DNA of 64,000 bases from Tipula vernalis (GCA_958295665.1 OY282558.1:189337586-189401585), one strand, 5' to 3'. Numbered from the stretch's first letter, positions 11,085 to 22,830 are shown. The notes: generated by a model not told the origin, from the sequence alone. Translations and numbers: made by a program.

Positions 11085-11400
11085 TAGGTATATCGTAAAA
11101 TTTACCAAGATCTCCATCAATCACAAAAAGTTCCACCCCATCGTATTTAGATGGACTATTTTGGTTTGAAAGAGGAAACATTTACCTAACTACCCGGATA
11201 TGTTATATAAGTGCAAAACCTCTGTGATTTGACTAATCTTGAATACAGTGACCTGAAAATTTCACATACACATATCGTAAAGTTCAATAAAATTCTCCAT
11301 CAATAATAAAAGGTTCCACACCACCAGGTTCCTTTGACTCTATATTTGTCACCTCTGTGATTTGACCACTCTTATATTCAGTTTTAAAGATTTCCCTTTT
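11085..11400 (+). repeat. Dispersed ~200-bp repeat, copies 3 and 4 in tandem
   Basis: Two adjacent units (about 11085-11265 and 11275-11400) each start with ATATCGTAAA. They continue with CCATCAATMA and a GGTTCCACACC-like block, and end with CCTCTGTGATTTGACYA. The second unit is shorter. They match copies 1 and 2 upstream. Confidence 0.6.
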
Positions 11401-12263
11401 TATATTTTTTTTTTTATAAATTGTTAACCTACTGTATAAATACCACACCAATAACACCAATAATGTTTATTTTTGTTATTTGTTTACAATTTCACAGTCG
11501 TTCGAACTTAATAAATAAAACATTATAAAATGTACAATATTTGTGATGGATTCTCATGTTTGTTTAGAAACGACTGTTATGGATGTTAAAGCAGTCGATA
11601 ATTACTCAACAAATCCATAAGCCTACGACTACTAAAGGCGGTTAGCTCTAAACTAAAGACTCGTTTTGAAATCGTTATGTATGTGCATGGGCTATTGCAA
11701 AATGACTGTCCATTTAGGTAATAAGAGTCACTTTATACTTCCCGCCAAATTTATTGCATTTTTAAGTAGGTTCTTATCGGTTCCCTTACAAATGGCATTT
11801 TATAATTGCTTGTCTGAGGCTGAAATTTCTGCCAACGGGGAGTACGAAAGGTAGCTGGAGACATTTGAGGCAAGGTGCGATAGCCTTTGATTTTTGATTA
11901 AATTTACTCTCCAAGCATGCCTAAACAAAATATTTTGGAGGATTTAAATCTAGAGAATACAATTGGCCATTATATAATGTCGATAAAGTCCGAAAATTTG
12001 CGTTAGCTTTCCTACAGCTTTTAATCAAGGCTGAACCATAACGGATTTTAATTTTTTTACATTTGGCAACAGTTCGAGCTTCTCCGGGAGGTGTTTTTTT
12101 TTTATCAAATAAAGAGGTCATTTTGACGATTGCGGCTGATCAGCCACAGCTGACCAGCAAATTGGTGACAATGATGTCAATCTACAATATAAAAATATAA
12201 AAATCATTTAGTCTATTTTTAACTGAAACAATTTGCATTTTATAAGTTTTAAAATCACTTATC
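11401..12263. other. No recognised gene
   Basis: Short open frames exist at 11666-11854 (plus) and 11921-12121 (minus), but neither shows a domain I recognise. A small imperfect palindrome (GGCTGATCAGCC) is present around 12131. Confidence 0.35.
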
Positions 12264-13920
12264 TTGGAATTGTATATTATTTATCACTTATTACTTCACT
12301 TGATATCTGATTTCAAGCAGAATTACCAGCCCACTTTGAGAGGAATGGAGATCAACATGTATTACCTTCTAATTCAATGCCGTGCACTACTTGATTCAGG
12401 GTTACCATGGCAACATGGCAAATATCAATTAAAGGTCTGGGACAAGTGGAAGCTGGTATTACTAAAGGAATGGTTCACATATCCATTAACTGATGATAGG
12501 TGGAAGTACAATCGAAGCTACAAATTTACCCTTAGAAATGGGTGTTTGATTCACCTGAAGTAATAAAAGATATCCCACGTCAGGATCAGGAACAAAATAT
12601 CAAATCAATCGACGATACAATCAAAGACAAGATAATAAAGATTTTAGGTTTGCAGTACGACCCCACATGCAATACAGCCAAATTTCTGGTTCCATTACCA
12701 GAAAATCTAAAGGTTAGTAAAAGAACCGCACTATCGGAAGTAGGAAAATTATTTCACCCCTTGGGTTGGATTGCACCGGTCAGCATCAAAATTAAAATTT
12801 TCATCCAGCTACTTTCGATTATAAACAAGAGTTGGGACGATTCACTGCAAAAACAAATACCAAGTCAACGATTGAATTGCACGGATTTTGTGATGCCAGC
12901 CAGCTATCTTACGCTGCAGTCATTTACTGCAAGGTAACTTAGAGATGAGAACACATCCAAACTCATAACCAGAACCGAATTATACGAAGCCGTTTTCCAC
13001 ATTTGCAAGTAAGGACAAAGGAATCATTTTCGAAAGGAGATTCAAGATATACAAAAATCAAAATTAATCTAAGCCATCTAGACGCCTAAAATCATTAAGT
13101 TTATTTATTGATGGGTTTGGAGTTTTACGAGTTGGCGGAAGATTAGAAAACTGCGAGGTATGATTTGCTACTAGTCATCCGACTATATTGTCAGCAAAAT
13201 CATCAATAACAACGTTAGGAATTTGATTCGTAAACTAATACAAAGATGTGTTCCGTGCACTCGATATAAAGCGACATGTGGAACCCAACTAATGGGCAAT
13301 CTGCTAGATTACCGTTCATAACTGGTTCGACCATTCCTGAAAGTGCAGGGCCATTACTTATCCATTTATCTAAGGAACGAGGTCAGAAGACCTATAAAGC
13401 ATACATATAGAAATTTAAGCGACCTCAGCAGCGATGCGTTCCTTGCTGCCCTTTAATGTTTCGTTGCACAACGCGGATGCTGTCCAGATATATACAGTGA
13501 GAACGGGTCCAACTTTATTGGCGCAAGTAATCAATTCATCAAAAGCTTTCAGAATTATATCAAAAATTCTTATGAGATCTTCCACTTCCTTTCTAAAACC
13601 GCTATTAACTGGCACATCATTCCAACAAGCGCACTACTTTTTGGTGGTAAATGAGAATCAGCAATTAAATATACTAAGTTTTATTTGCATCGAGTCATTA
13701 GAGATTCTTAAAAGATCCCAATATTAGCAGAAATCGAAAGTATTTTAAATTCTCGACCACTCTGCGTCCTGTCAGCAGAACAAATAGATGCCCTTACGCC
13801 ATCGCATTTTCTTATTGGGCCAGCATCTATGAAACTGCCGGAATACAATATTAGTCAGATAAACGTAAATGGTGTAGAGGCCTTTGTTTTGGCACCGCAA
13901 ACATGTTGAGAATTTCGTTT
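12264..13920 (+). mobile_element. BEL/Pao retrotransposon relic, internally deleted
   Basis: A protease scrap (QCRALLDSG, about 12377-12403) is followed by a reverse-transcriptase thumb and connection region at 12542-12937 (KILGLQYDP, then LFHPLGWIAPVSIKIKI). The core RT with YVDD is missing. From about 13095 to 13400 come integrase-zinc scraps with GVLRVGGRLEN and CTRYKATCGTQLMG. Frame-broken integrase follows to about 13900, with PLLIHLSKERGQKTYKAYI, DLPLPF-type scraps and ILNSRPLCVLSAEQIDALTP. No LTR was found on either side. Large deletions and many frameshifts make this an old relic. Confidence 0.8.
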
Positions 13921-15287
13921 TTCCAGAAATTTCTTTGTTTGGCCAATGTACGAGACTGAACAAGAATGACATGTTATTTCGTAAATAACTTGCGACTATC
14001 TTTCTAACGTAATTTGATTTTTCGTTCTTGAAAAAATCGATAAAACCAAATTCGTAAGATCTATCAACTGTAAAATTAAAACTTAAAAATGGTATTGCTA
14101 AGTGTTTCAGAAATTCTCGATTGTTCCAAAATCGGTAAGGATGATATTTTAAGTGGGAAAATTGGAAGAATTGCTCGAAGATATTAAAATTTGGTAACAT
14201 ATGTAACGTAATTGTTAGCTTCGTTACTATTTAATGAAATTCGACCAAACTTTACTTTCAGTGGTGACTACCGTCTTCATTTCGTCTTGAATTTCATTTA
14301 AATTTTCCAGCTACAGAAGTAACTATTCTGTTAAGGGGTTTACGATACAGAAACGCAAACTCGATTTATTTTCAAAGGTTATTCATCTTAACTTAATTTC
14401 GAAGTTCTTTCAAATTAAGAAAGAGAAAAATTCTTTGAATTTGTGTTCTGACAAATCTTAAAATTTATTTCTGCGTAAAACCAAATTCCTAATGCAGCAA
14501 TGTCGCTTTTTACGACTGCGAATCGCACTTCAGGCACTTAAATTTTGCTTAAGTTTTTTCCAGTAAAAGGGAAATACATATGTTCAACAGCCACAACAAC
14601 AAATACTTTCGGTGCAATTTTCATAACAACTTTTGTTCAAAATTCTTGAAACGTGTGATTGAGAAATTTGATTAACTTTAAATAAAATATGAATCTTGAG
14701 AAGAAGCCTTGCAACTAATTTAAAAGCTGAACCGGTGATTGAAATTATGAATTTATATACGAGAATGTTTTTGGGCGCAGACAAATAATAAACTGCAAAG
14801 CAAATATTTTGAACATAGATTCTATAATTTCTCATAACCGTACAATAGAAATAATTGAAAAAGAAATTTTCTGATTAGTTATTTACGTTTGAAAATTTAA
14901 CAAAAATTGTTTTTATTGCTTTAATGGGAATAAGACAATGATTTTGACTACATAGTTTTCTTCTTTATAAAGTAAACGAAAAACCTTGCCTTGGTTTGTT
15001 TTTGCAGACTCCCTTTAGTAACATAAATTTTTTCTTATTTTTAATAAATATTTTTAAATAACCTTAGTTTCACTAGAAAGCTTCAAAACCAACAACAACG
15101 GCAACAACAATTATTTTGTGTTTACACAAAATCGATTTTTAGCTATTTTTGTGGTTTTGTAATGTTTATTCTAACTTATGAGTCTGTAGGGTTTCTTGTT
15201 TCAACTTATTATTATTGTTATTGGGCTGAGTGATAATTTATGTATATCTCTCTGTTCAAAGTTGGCAAGTAAATTCTGGGAAGTAAA
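13921..15287. other. No recognised gene
   Basis: AT-rich sequence. Open stretches at 13772-14200 and 14584-14835 (minus) show no domain, and the first overlaps the BEL relic on the opposite strand. I see nothing I can name. Confidence 0.35.
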
Positions 15288-15741
15288 AATCTTCGGAACA
15301 TATTAAAAATCATATAATTAAATAAATAGAATTCTGTCTATTATTAGTTGGTTTCGTTGAATTACCGTTCGTAAATACTAATATGCTTCTCGTGTTAATA
15401 AAAACACAATTAAAATGGTATAATCACCGGTAGCATATTGGAAATTACATGAATTAATTAACATTCAACAAAAAATTAATAAAGTAAAATTAGCTTACAC
15501 ACAGAGCTGTGTGAATATCGTGAAGAAGAAAAATTGTAAGAGAATTCATCTGTATTAGTATGATTCGCTAGTACTTGAACGCACAGCACATTCTGTTTAT
15601 ATAGAATGTAAATTGTGGTATAATCAGTCCAGTCGCCGCGACCTGATGAGAAGATTGATTTTTTCATAATCATAAGCTCATCAGTTCGAAACTGGATTGA
15701 ATTCTCTTACAATCTTCGGAACATAATAAAAATCATATAAG
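15288..15741. repeat. Direct repeat pair plus 15-bp inverted repeat
   Basis: AATCTTCGGAACATATTAAA (from 15288) recurs with one change from 15711, each followed by AATCATATAA. Just inside, TTGTAAGAGAATTCA (15534-15548) and its exact reverse complement (15698-15712) enclose 149 bp. A smaller hairpin ACATTCT/AGAATGT sits inside near 15588. The arrangement could be a small non-autonomous transposon or a duplication, and no coding is present. Confidence 0.45.
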
Positions 15742-18192
15742 TAAATGTTTTTTACTTGTACTGTGGCAAGAGCATCCCATAAAATGTAGTATCATGTTGA
15801 AAGTGATTCTTGGTCTTGCGAAGTGACTATAATGCACTTAAGTAAGCAACGTATCGAGGTCATACAGACGATGCAGTAGTTCGGTATCGGATATGTTATT
15901 TGTACATACTATATTTCGCTGGAACTCAATTATCGGAAAAAATGTTTTTGGAGAAATTGATCGTCGTCTTGATGCTGATTTCTAGGAAGGCCCTCTCAAC
16001 CAGCCCTTAGGTTATAAATAGATAACTTACTGTATATATCTCAAAACCGAGTGGTTCGTTATATTAGTTTAAATAGGTACACACTTAAGGTTTTGTCTAT
16101 ATGATGATCATGGCCAAATGACACTCAAATGAGAAATTCTGCAATTTCGGCCAAACCGTTTTTGTTTATTTTATTCGATTTCTTTTAAGCTCGATGACAT
16201 TTTTTTTATTTGTAATTCGCCACGGTGAACATTTCTACATCAAATCCTGCTTTTAAGTTAAAAAGATTATATACGAGTATTCTAAATTGAAAACTTTGCG
16301 ATACACTTTACTCATCTTATACATCTTAATTCTTATAAAACTAGAATAAATGTGCACCTTTAATAAATTAAATATTTTTAATACAATAAAAAAACATCAG
16401 GAAGTATTTACCCCACAAAGCGAAGCACCATCTAGCTTAGTAATAAATTGTTAATTCCGATTGAGTTGAAAAATTACTATTTGCCATGTAACGAAAGCTT
16501 ATATATTAATCATTTTGAATCATAATAACAGTAATTTAAATTGTTGTATTACAAACAACAACCTTTTGTTACATAATTTAAACAAGAATGAAATTATAAT
16601 TGCACACCTTGAATGTCGTGTGCAAATGCAATACTTCTGGTGTATAAATCAACTTTTTAATTTTATTGTAAGACTTTGGGAATGTAGGGTGTCATAAGGA
16701 ATTCACATGCAATATTGATAAACAAAATTTAAAATTAATTGAGTAAAATATATTTTGTCAATCCGTTTCTAATTTAAGTAATTAGGTAGGGTAATACGGA
16801 AATTCGAAATTTGTGAATTAAATAACATTAAATCTGTAAAATGTGTTATGTTTATAACAACGGAACCTAATCTAATTTACAAAAAAGCCATAAAGCTTAC
16901 AACGTGCTTTCTCCTCTTCGTGTTTTTTCATAATAATTCAATTATTGTGTTGCTTTGCTTTTCATTTTAAGTATATAAATACATTTTAATTAATTAAGCT
17001 TTTATTTTGTTTTTCCTTTAAATTAAATTATGTATATTTCTTATTTTTTTTAAGTTGTTTTCCCTCAAAAGCTATTTCATTTAATGAAGTTACGTTGCCA
17101 AGTAGAAAAAAAATCATTTTTAATAAAATCAAACGAAGATGGATATTGTTATCAAAAATATCGTTTCATAATCGTAGTATAAATAGAAAACACATAAATA
17201 TAATTAAATTTAGCTAAGTTCAAGGTATATGGAAGGAGTAGAAAGCTTAATAATACTCGTATGCATACATCAATGAATATTAATTATTAACACGCTATAA
17301 TTCCGTGGCCAATCTACTACACAGCAAGAGACATTCGTCAATATTTCAAAACAAAAAATAATGTAGCAAATTTGTACACCATTATTTGGTCGTTTTAGTC
17401 TAAATACAGAATGGGTATTTTTAGAAAACATAAACATACTCGACAACACTGAAAAAATAATAATTATAACTACGTATAAAAACAACTTAAATCGCGTGCA
17501 TTCGACAAATAAACTAAGCTTTTGTATGTTGACTTATTCAATATAGCAAACAAACAATAAATACAACAGAAAAATGGCATGTTTTTATGATTTAATTTTA
17601 TGTTTCAGCTCTCTGTTGTTTTGTATGATAAAATTTACACAGACTTATGATTGATAATATGCGTATTAAATGTATTTAATTCCATTATACAGAATGTCGC
17701 ATGTTTTTGGATTAGTTGTTTAAGAGGTCACCCAGTACGAATTTTGTAAAAACACCAAAAAAAAATTCCGTTTACGACACGAATGATATTAACCAAATTA
17801 GTTGCTCAAACTTATTAGGCAGTGGCGTTACTAGGTACCCGCAATACCCACGGAGGGGCCCACGGTTTTTATTAGTCCAAATTTAAGATTAGATAGCTCA
17901 GATTAAGCTGAAAGTGCCAATTTGAAGAACTGTACATTTCTAGGACAATTTTAAGAAAAGGCGGTGGTCTAATTTTTAGAAAAAGAAGAAATCCTTCCAA
18001 TTGCTATTAAATATTTTCGTAAGACATTCTTAACCATTTACTCTCGGTTCTGACTCCAGAGGAATAAAAATGCCTTTAGTTTCTGACCGATATTTAGATT
18101 TAGAAGAAAACTAGCTAAACTCGCAAGTTTACCCCTTTTGCATTTAAAATTCAAACTTTTCTTTTTAACTCAAATTGAACTTTTAGCCAAAC
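15742..18192. other. No recognised gene
   Basis: AT-rich sequence without domain-bearing frames. A GC-richer block at 17820-17870 starts with AGGCAGTGGCGTTACTAGG. This resembles the ends of some DNA transposons, but I found no inverted partner. Confidence 0.35.
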
Positions 18193-18282
18193 AAATTTAA
18201 CCTTTCACAAATCAAGTTTTGGTTAGAAATGTTGAATTTGATTTTCCAACAGATAAAATTTATTTTGCGAAAGGTTAAATTT
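18193..18282. repeat. 14-bp inverted repeat
   Basis: AAATTTAACCTTTC at 18193-18206 pairs perfectly with GAAAGGTTAAATTT at 18269-18282, with 62 bases between. Its function is unknown. Confidence 0.5.
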
Positions 18283-18639
18283 GATTGAAAAAAAAGAGCT
18301 TTTACTAATCTACTGGTTATCAGCCTCTTTAATCAATTAGCGTTCGTTCAACTTAAGTTTCTCATTTAGCGGATGTTTTGATTACCAGTAAAGATAAACA
18401 ATAATGAAATTTACAGATTTATGTTGAAAAACTATTTTAAATACAATTTAAATGCAAATGCCAACTTAATTTTGCAACTAGTGATAGGGTTTTTTTTTGG
18501 TTGTTTTTGGTGGGGTTCTCATGATTTTGGAAATTCTAGCTTCCCGGTTTCATATTTTGATCACTTTTTAAAATTTCTCGAGAGTTTCGGAGTTTATCAT
18601 GGAAATGAGATGCGTGATGCTTGAGGCTTGATTGATTAT

Positions 18640-19470
18640 TCGGTGTTATGAAACAGTCAGGTTATTCGACATTTTCGTGATTATTCGTGAATTTTAGAGC
18701 CTATTCGAAGAATATGATTGTTCGATATTTAAAAAATTACTCGATAAGATTCGAGGGTTATTTACTTATTGCATATGGTTTTGTTGAGTTTAGCCTTAAC
18801 TTGCGTAGCAGAATTAGTAACATTAAGTTACTTGACAAATAATTCCATATTTACATGAATATTCGGAATTTTTCAAAATTTTCGTGGTTTTTCTAGATTT
18901 TTACAGTCTTTCCCATATTATTCATTAATATCCAGATGTTTCGGTATTATTGAAATTGTTCGAGATCGATCGATATTCACATAACACAGAGATTTTTCGA
19001 ATTTTTCTGGGGTACTCGAGATTGTTGCGTGGTTTATTCTAGATTTTTGAAGTTTTTCAACATTCCTAGAATTATTCGAGATTTTATTGAATTTCGAGAT
19101 TATTTGAGTTTTGTTAGGCAATGTTCTGCGCTTAGCTTTGAGTTGTAAGAACTTGCAGTGTTACACATATAAAACTAAATGGTGATATTTAAAAGAGTTT
19201 TTGAATTTATGCCAAAATTTCAATATTTCTCTGATTTCCTGTAGATTATTCGAAATTATTCAAGAATGTTCAGGTTATTTATGTTTTACATGGCGGTGAT
19301 TGGCACGTAAAGGATTGCCTTTGGTTTTACATACTTACGGATAATTTGATATTAGAGAACTTTCAAGAATATTCAAGGTATGCACTTTGAAAATTCGACA
19401 ATTATGAGATTATTTCGAAATTCTTGATATTTTCCAAATTATATTCGAATTTTGTGATACTTTATCGATA
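18640..19470. repeat. Degenerate ATTCG-rich short-period repeat
   Basis: TTATTCG, ATTTTTCGA and ATTCGAGATT-like words recur throughout, with no fixed register. Minus-strand reading gives CGAATAA-type words. It looks like a decayed short tandem repeat. Confidence 0.45.
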
Positions 19471-19544
19471 AATTTAGAACTCGTCATATCATAGAGTTGT
19501 AAGATGTTTTGTTTTACTTGAGGCCATTTCATTGAGAAAGAAGA

Positions 19545-20232
19545 AGAACAAATACTCTAAATTAATCCCAAAATTCCACCTTCCTTTATAATATCAAATT
19601 TGAAAGTCAAAAGATTTGGTTTGCTCTTAAAAGTAAAAGCTCTTAAAACTAAAGCTTTTAATAATTTACATTGAGCACAAATATTCTAAATCCTACTCAA
19701 AGTTCCGTCATCCCTTGTTATATCAAATTTCGAAGCAAAATGGTTAGTTTAAAAAGATTTGTTAAGTGAAAGCTCTTAAAACTAAAACTCTTGACAATTT
19801 TTTCAAATACATAATTTATGCTCATAAAACCTTTTATTAAAACCATGAAACTATTAAAAACCTCAAAAATGTTAAGTTCAAACCCAAAAAGTATAGATTA
19901 ATTGTCAAGCTTAAAGCTTATTGAAAACAATTATTTTAAATTTATTCCAAAATTTCAACTTCCTTTAAACTATCAAACTTCAGAATAAAAAGTAAATAAT
20001 TTGGGTTAAAAAGCTTCGATACGTGAAAGCTCCGAAAACTAAAAGTTCGACATTTTTTACAAATACATAATTTATGTTCATAAAACCTTTTAATAACAAT
20101 CTCAAATTGTGAAAAGGCTCACAAACTTTAAGTTGAAATCCAAAATGTTAAAGCTCATTGGAAACAAGTATTTTAACTTTATCCTAGAATTCCGTTACTA
20201 AGGGTAACGGAATTTTGGGATAAATTGTTTAA
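19545..20232. repeat. Satellite-like tandem array, left part
   Basis: Diverged units carry the landmarks TTCCRYCWTCCYTT, TATCAAATTT, AAAGCTCTTAAAACTAAA, AATACATAATTTATG and CATAAAACCTTTTA in order. Landmarks recur at about 125- or 250-bp spacing (for example 19572, 19699, 19950). The array is interrupted by the piggyBac element and resumes beyond it. Confidence 0.65.
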
Positions 20233-20555
20233 CCGTTGTGTCTATACCCAAAAAATTATACACTATTCTATACCCGACCCACCCGGGTGGCCACATGTAT
20301 TTTCTTGTTAATATCGAAAATTTTTGTATTTGCCAGTGTATTATTGCCTTTATTTATTTTAATATACTATTTTAAACGTTATAAAACAAAAAAAATAAAT
20401 AAAAAATGGGGAATCCCCGGTTAATGCTAGTAAAACAAAACAGAAAAGAATCGTTTAGGTGAGCTGAGGAAATTAGAGTAGGTGTGGTATTCAAATGGAA
20501 AGGTTGATTGCGGAAGTGATTTTTTTTATAAATAAATATATATGTGAGTGATAAA

Positions 20556-21190
20556 ATGGCGGACCACAGAGACATTTCAAATGCTGAGTTTAGACGGTAA
20601 GATTTATTATTTGGATGATCCGTTCGGTTTTTTTACATTTATATACACATTTTTGCCCTAGTTTGTCGTATGAAGATCAACAAGCATACCTAAATCGTTT
20701 ATTAGAGGAATGTGACGATGACGAAGAAGTGCTTGATTTTGTTGACGACGGCTCAGAAGATGAGTGGCTTCCTACAGCAGCGGATAGAAACGTGGAAGAT
20801 TCAGACATAGAGGACGTTTATGAAGATCATGAAGTCCAAATTGAAGTGTCTGATGAAGAAATTTTCAGCGATAGTGAAGTTGAAGACGAAGGAGAAACTG
20901 GAAGTGCAAATTGTAATAATTCGCCTTATCTAAAAGGAAAAGATGGATCGATATGGAGACAAAATCCTCCTCAAAGGCAAACATTGAGACACAATATTCT
21001 CAGGAGTCAACGAAGTGGGCCATCGCGATCGACCGAAATGTTATCTGTAAGAGATACCTTCAAGTGTATATTTACGGACGTCATGTGTGAAATAATCATT
21101 AGACACACAAACAGGAAGGCCAATGAAGTATACACAGAACACAATATTCTAAATCGGGATAAACCGCAGAAAATCTGGAAATTATTAACA
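20556..21190 (+). pseudogene. piggyBac transposase, N-terminal part
   Basis: The likely start is the ATG at 20556 (MADHRDISNAEF), in the context AAAATGGCG. A 65-bp GT-AG intron at 20597-20661 joins it in phase to LSYEDQQAYLNRLLEECDDD. The acidic N-terminal region (about residues 25-95) is typical of piggyBac transposases and is followed by DGSIWRQNPP. The frame runs open from about 21190 into the TATTC(T/A)G repeat, where homology ends. All three catalytic aspartates of the family are expected downstream and are absent. The frame starting at 20615 is only a leaderless reading of exon 2. Confidence 0.75.
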
Positions 21191-21191
21191 T

Positions 21192-21738
21192 TTCAGTATT
21201 CAGTATTCTGTATTCTGTATTCTGTATTCTGTATTCTGTATTCAGTATTCAGTATTCTGTATTCTGTATTCAGTATTCTGTATTCTGTATTCTGTATTCT
21301 GTATTCTGTATTCAGTATTCAGTATTCTGTATTCAGTATTCAGTATTCTGTATTCTGTATTCTGTATTCAGTATTCAGTATTCAGTATTCTGTATTCTGT
21401 ATTCAGTATTCAGTATTCAGTATTCAGTATTCAGTATTCTGTATTCTGTATTCTGTATTCTGTATTCTGTATTCAGTATTCAGTATTCAGTATTCAGTAT
21501 TCAGTATTCTGTATTCAGTATTCAGTATTCAGTATTCAGTATTCAGTATTCTGTATTCAGTATTCAGTATTCTGTATTCTGTATTCTGTATTCTGTATTC
21601 TGTATTCAGTATTCAGTATTCAGTATTCTGTATTCTGTATTCTGTATTCTGTATTCTGTATTCTGTATTCTGTATTCTGTATTCTGTATTCTGTATTCTG
21701 TATTCTGTATTCTGTATTCTGTATTCAGTATTCAGTAT
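21192..21738 (+). repeat. Heptamer minisatellite TATTC(T/A)G, about 78 copies
   Basis: The tract consists almost entirely of two variants, TATTCTG and TATTCAG, in mixed order, with longer runs of TATTCTG at the right end. Seven is not a multiple of three, so one forward frame cycles through all phases. It has no stop and encodes a seven-residue period (YSVFCIL or YSVFSIQ). The tract replaces the central transposase coding region. Confidence 0.95.
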
Positions 21739-21755
21739 AAAAAAAAATTTTTTGT

Positions 21756-22067
21756 GTAGGACGAACAAGATTCACCCAGTATATGCCGTCCAAACCGGCA
21801 AAATATGGGATCAAAGTATGGTGGGTTTGCGATGCTGCTAACTCTTACCCAATAACGGGGCAGATATATACGGGTAAGCAACCATCAGGCAGGGAAATCA
21901 ATCAAGGAGAGCGGGTTCGGGGCCGAATTCCTCAAGTTGGCAAATGCTGGATTTGTTTGTCTTCCGATCCCAAAAAACGACGAAATTCACGGAAATCCTG
22001 TAGTATCTGTAGAAGACCAGTATGTGTAGAACATACGAACACTCAAATAAAGTGTTCTAAGTGTTAA
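21756..22067 (+). pseudogene. piggyBac transposase, middle scrap and C-terminal cysteine-rich domain
   Basis: After the minisatellite the family motif RTRFTQYMPSKPAKYGIK resumes, then VWWVCDAANSYPITGQIYTG. A deletion follows, because the sequence passes directly from GREINQGERV to VGKCWICLSSDPKKR. The final part (CWIC...CSICRRPVCVEH...CSKC) is the C-terminal zinc-binding domain that binds the transposon ends. The region between, including the catalytic aspartates, is missing. A stop follows the last CSKC, as in intact relatives. Confidence 0.85.
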
Positions 22068-22465
22068 TAGTTTTAATTTTTTTTGTAAATTTTTACCAAA
22101 TTGAATTTCTTATTTTGTAAACATATTTTTAATAACCAACTGAATTATTTATGTGATAATTTTTGATTTTTTCTGTGATGAAATGTTGATTTAAACAATA
22201 AAATGTTATACAAATAGCATATTCAGTGTTTTTTTTAAATGGCCACCCGGGTGGCCGGGTATAGACTACAAGAGTAATAATATTGGTAAACGAATAATTT
22301 AGTTCAGCAATAATTTTTAGTTAACTTCTGTTCAAAGATCAATAAAAAATAAGTAGTTCTTGGATGTCAAGGAGTAGGGATAGTCTAACTGTAAAATTGA
22401 AAAAGTTACGAGCATTTTAAATCGAAATGGCCACTCGGGTGCTCGGGTATAGACACAAGGGTTAA

Positions 22466-22830
22466 AAAATTTCGATCAGTGAAAGCTCTTAAAACGTTCT
22501 ACAAATACTTATTTTTTGCATATAAAACATTGTAATAAAAACCTAAAATTACTGAAAGACTCAGAAATGTTAAGTTTAACCGAAATATATAGTATAAATT
22601 AATTATTAAGCTATAAGCTCATTGAAAACAAATTTTATAAATTTATCTGAAAATACCGCTTGCCTTTATAATATCAGTTTCGTAGTAAAATGGTTTGGCT
22701 TGAAAACTTCTTAAAACTAAAAGGTTTCGATGATTGATGATTAATTTTGAGAACAAATATTCTAAATTTTAGCCAAAACTCCGTCACCATTTGAGAAATC
22801 ATATTTCTGAGCAAAATGGTTTGGTTAAAA
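22466..22830. repeat. Satellite-like tandem array, right part
   Basis: The landmarks of 19545-20232 continue here (GTGAAAGCTCTTAAAAC, AAATACTTATTTTTTGCAT, ACCGCTTGCCTTTATAATAT, AAAACTCCGTCACC). This shows that the piggyBac element was inserted into the array. Confidence 0.65.

Larger units (their letters stand above)
20233..22461 (+). mobile_element. piggyBac-like DNA transposon, internally rearranged
   Basis: The ends are CCGTTGTGTCTATACCC and, inverted, CCCTTGTGTCTATACCC (one mismatch in 17). Each is flanked by TTAA (20229-20232 and 22462-22465), the target duplication of piggyBac elements. Just inside both ends are copies of a palindromic block with CCACCCGGGTGGCC and of TATACCCG. The transposase N-terminus and C-terminal cysteine-rich tail are recognisable. 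The DDD catalytic core is lost and a heptamer minisatellite lies in its place. The element sits inside a satellite-like array. It could not move on its own, although its ends might be recognised by a related transposase. Confidence 0.88.

Noticed and set aside
17813..17880. Possible transposon end AGGCAGTGGCGTTACTAGG
   Set aside because: I found no inverted partner or target duplication in the window.
21190..21740. A repetitive protein of YSVFCIL units as a real structural protein
   Set aside because: The repeat is stop-free because of its heptamer composition. It lies inside a broken piggyBac transposase, so a selected protein is unlikely.
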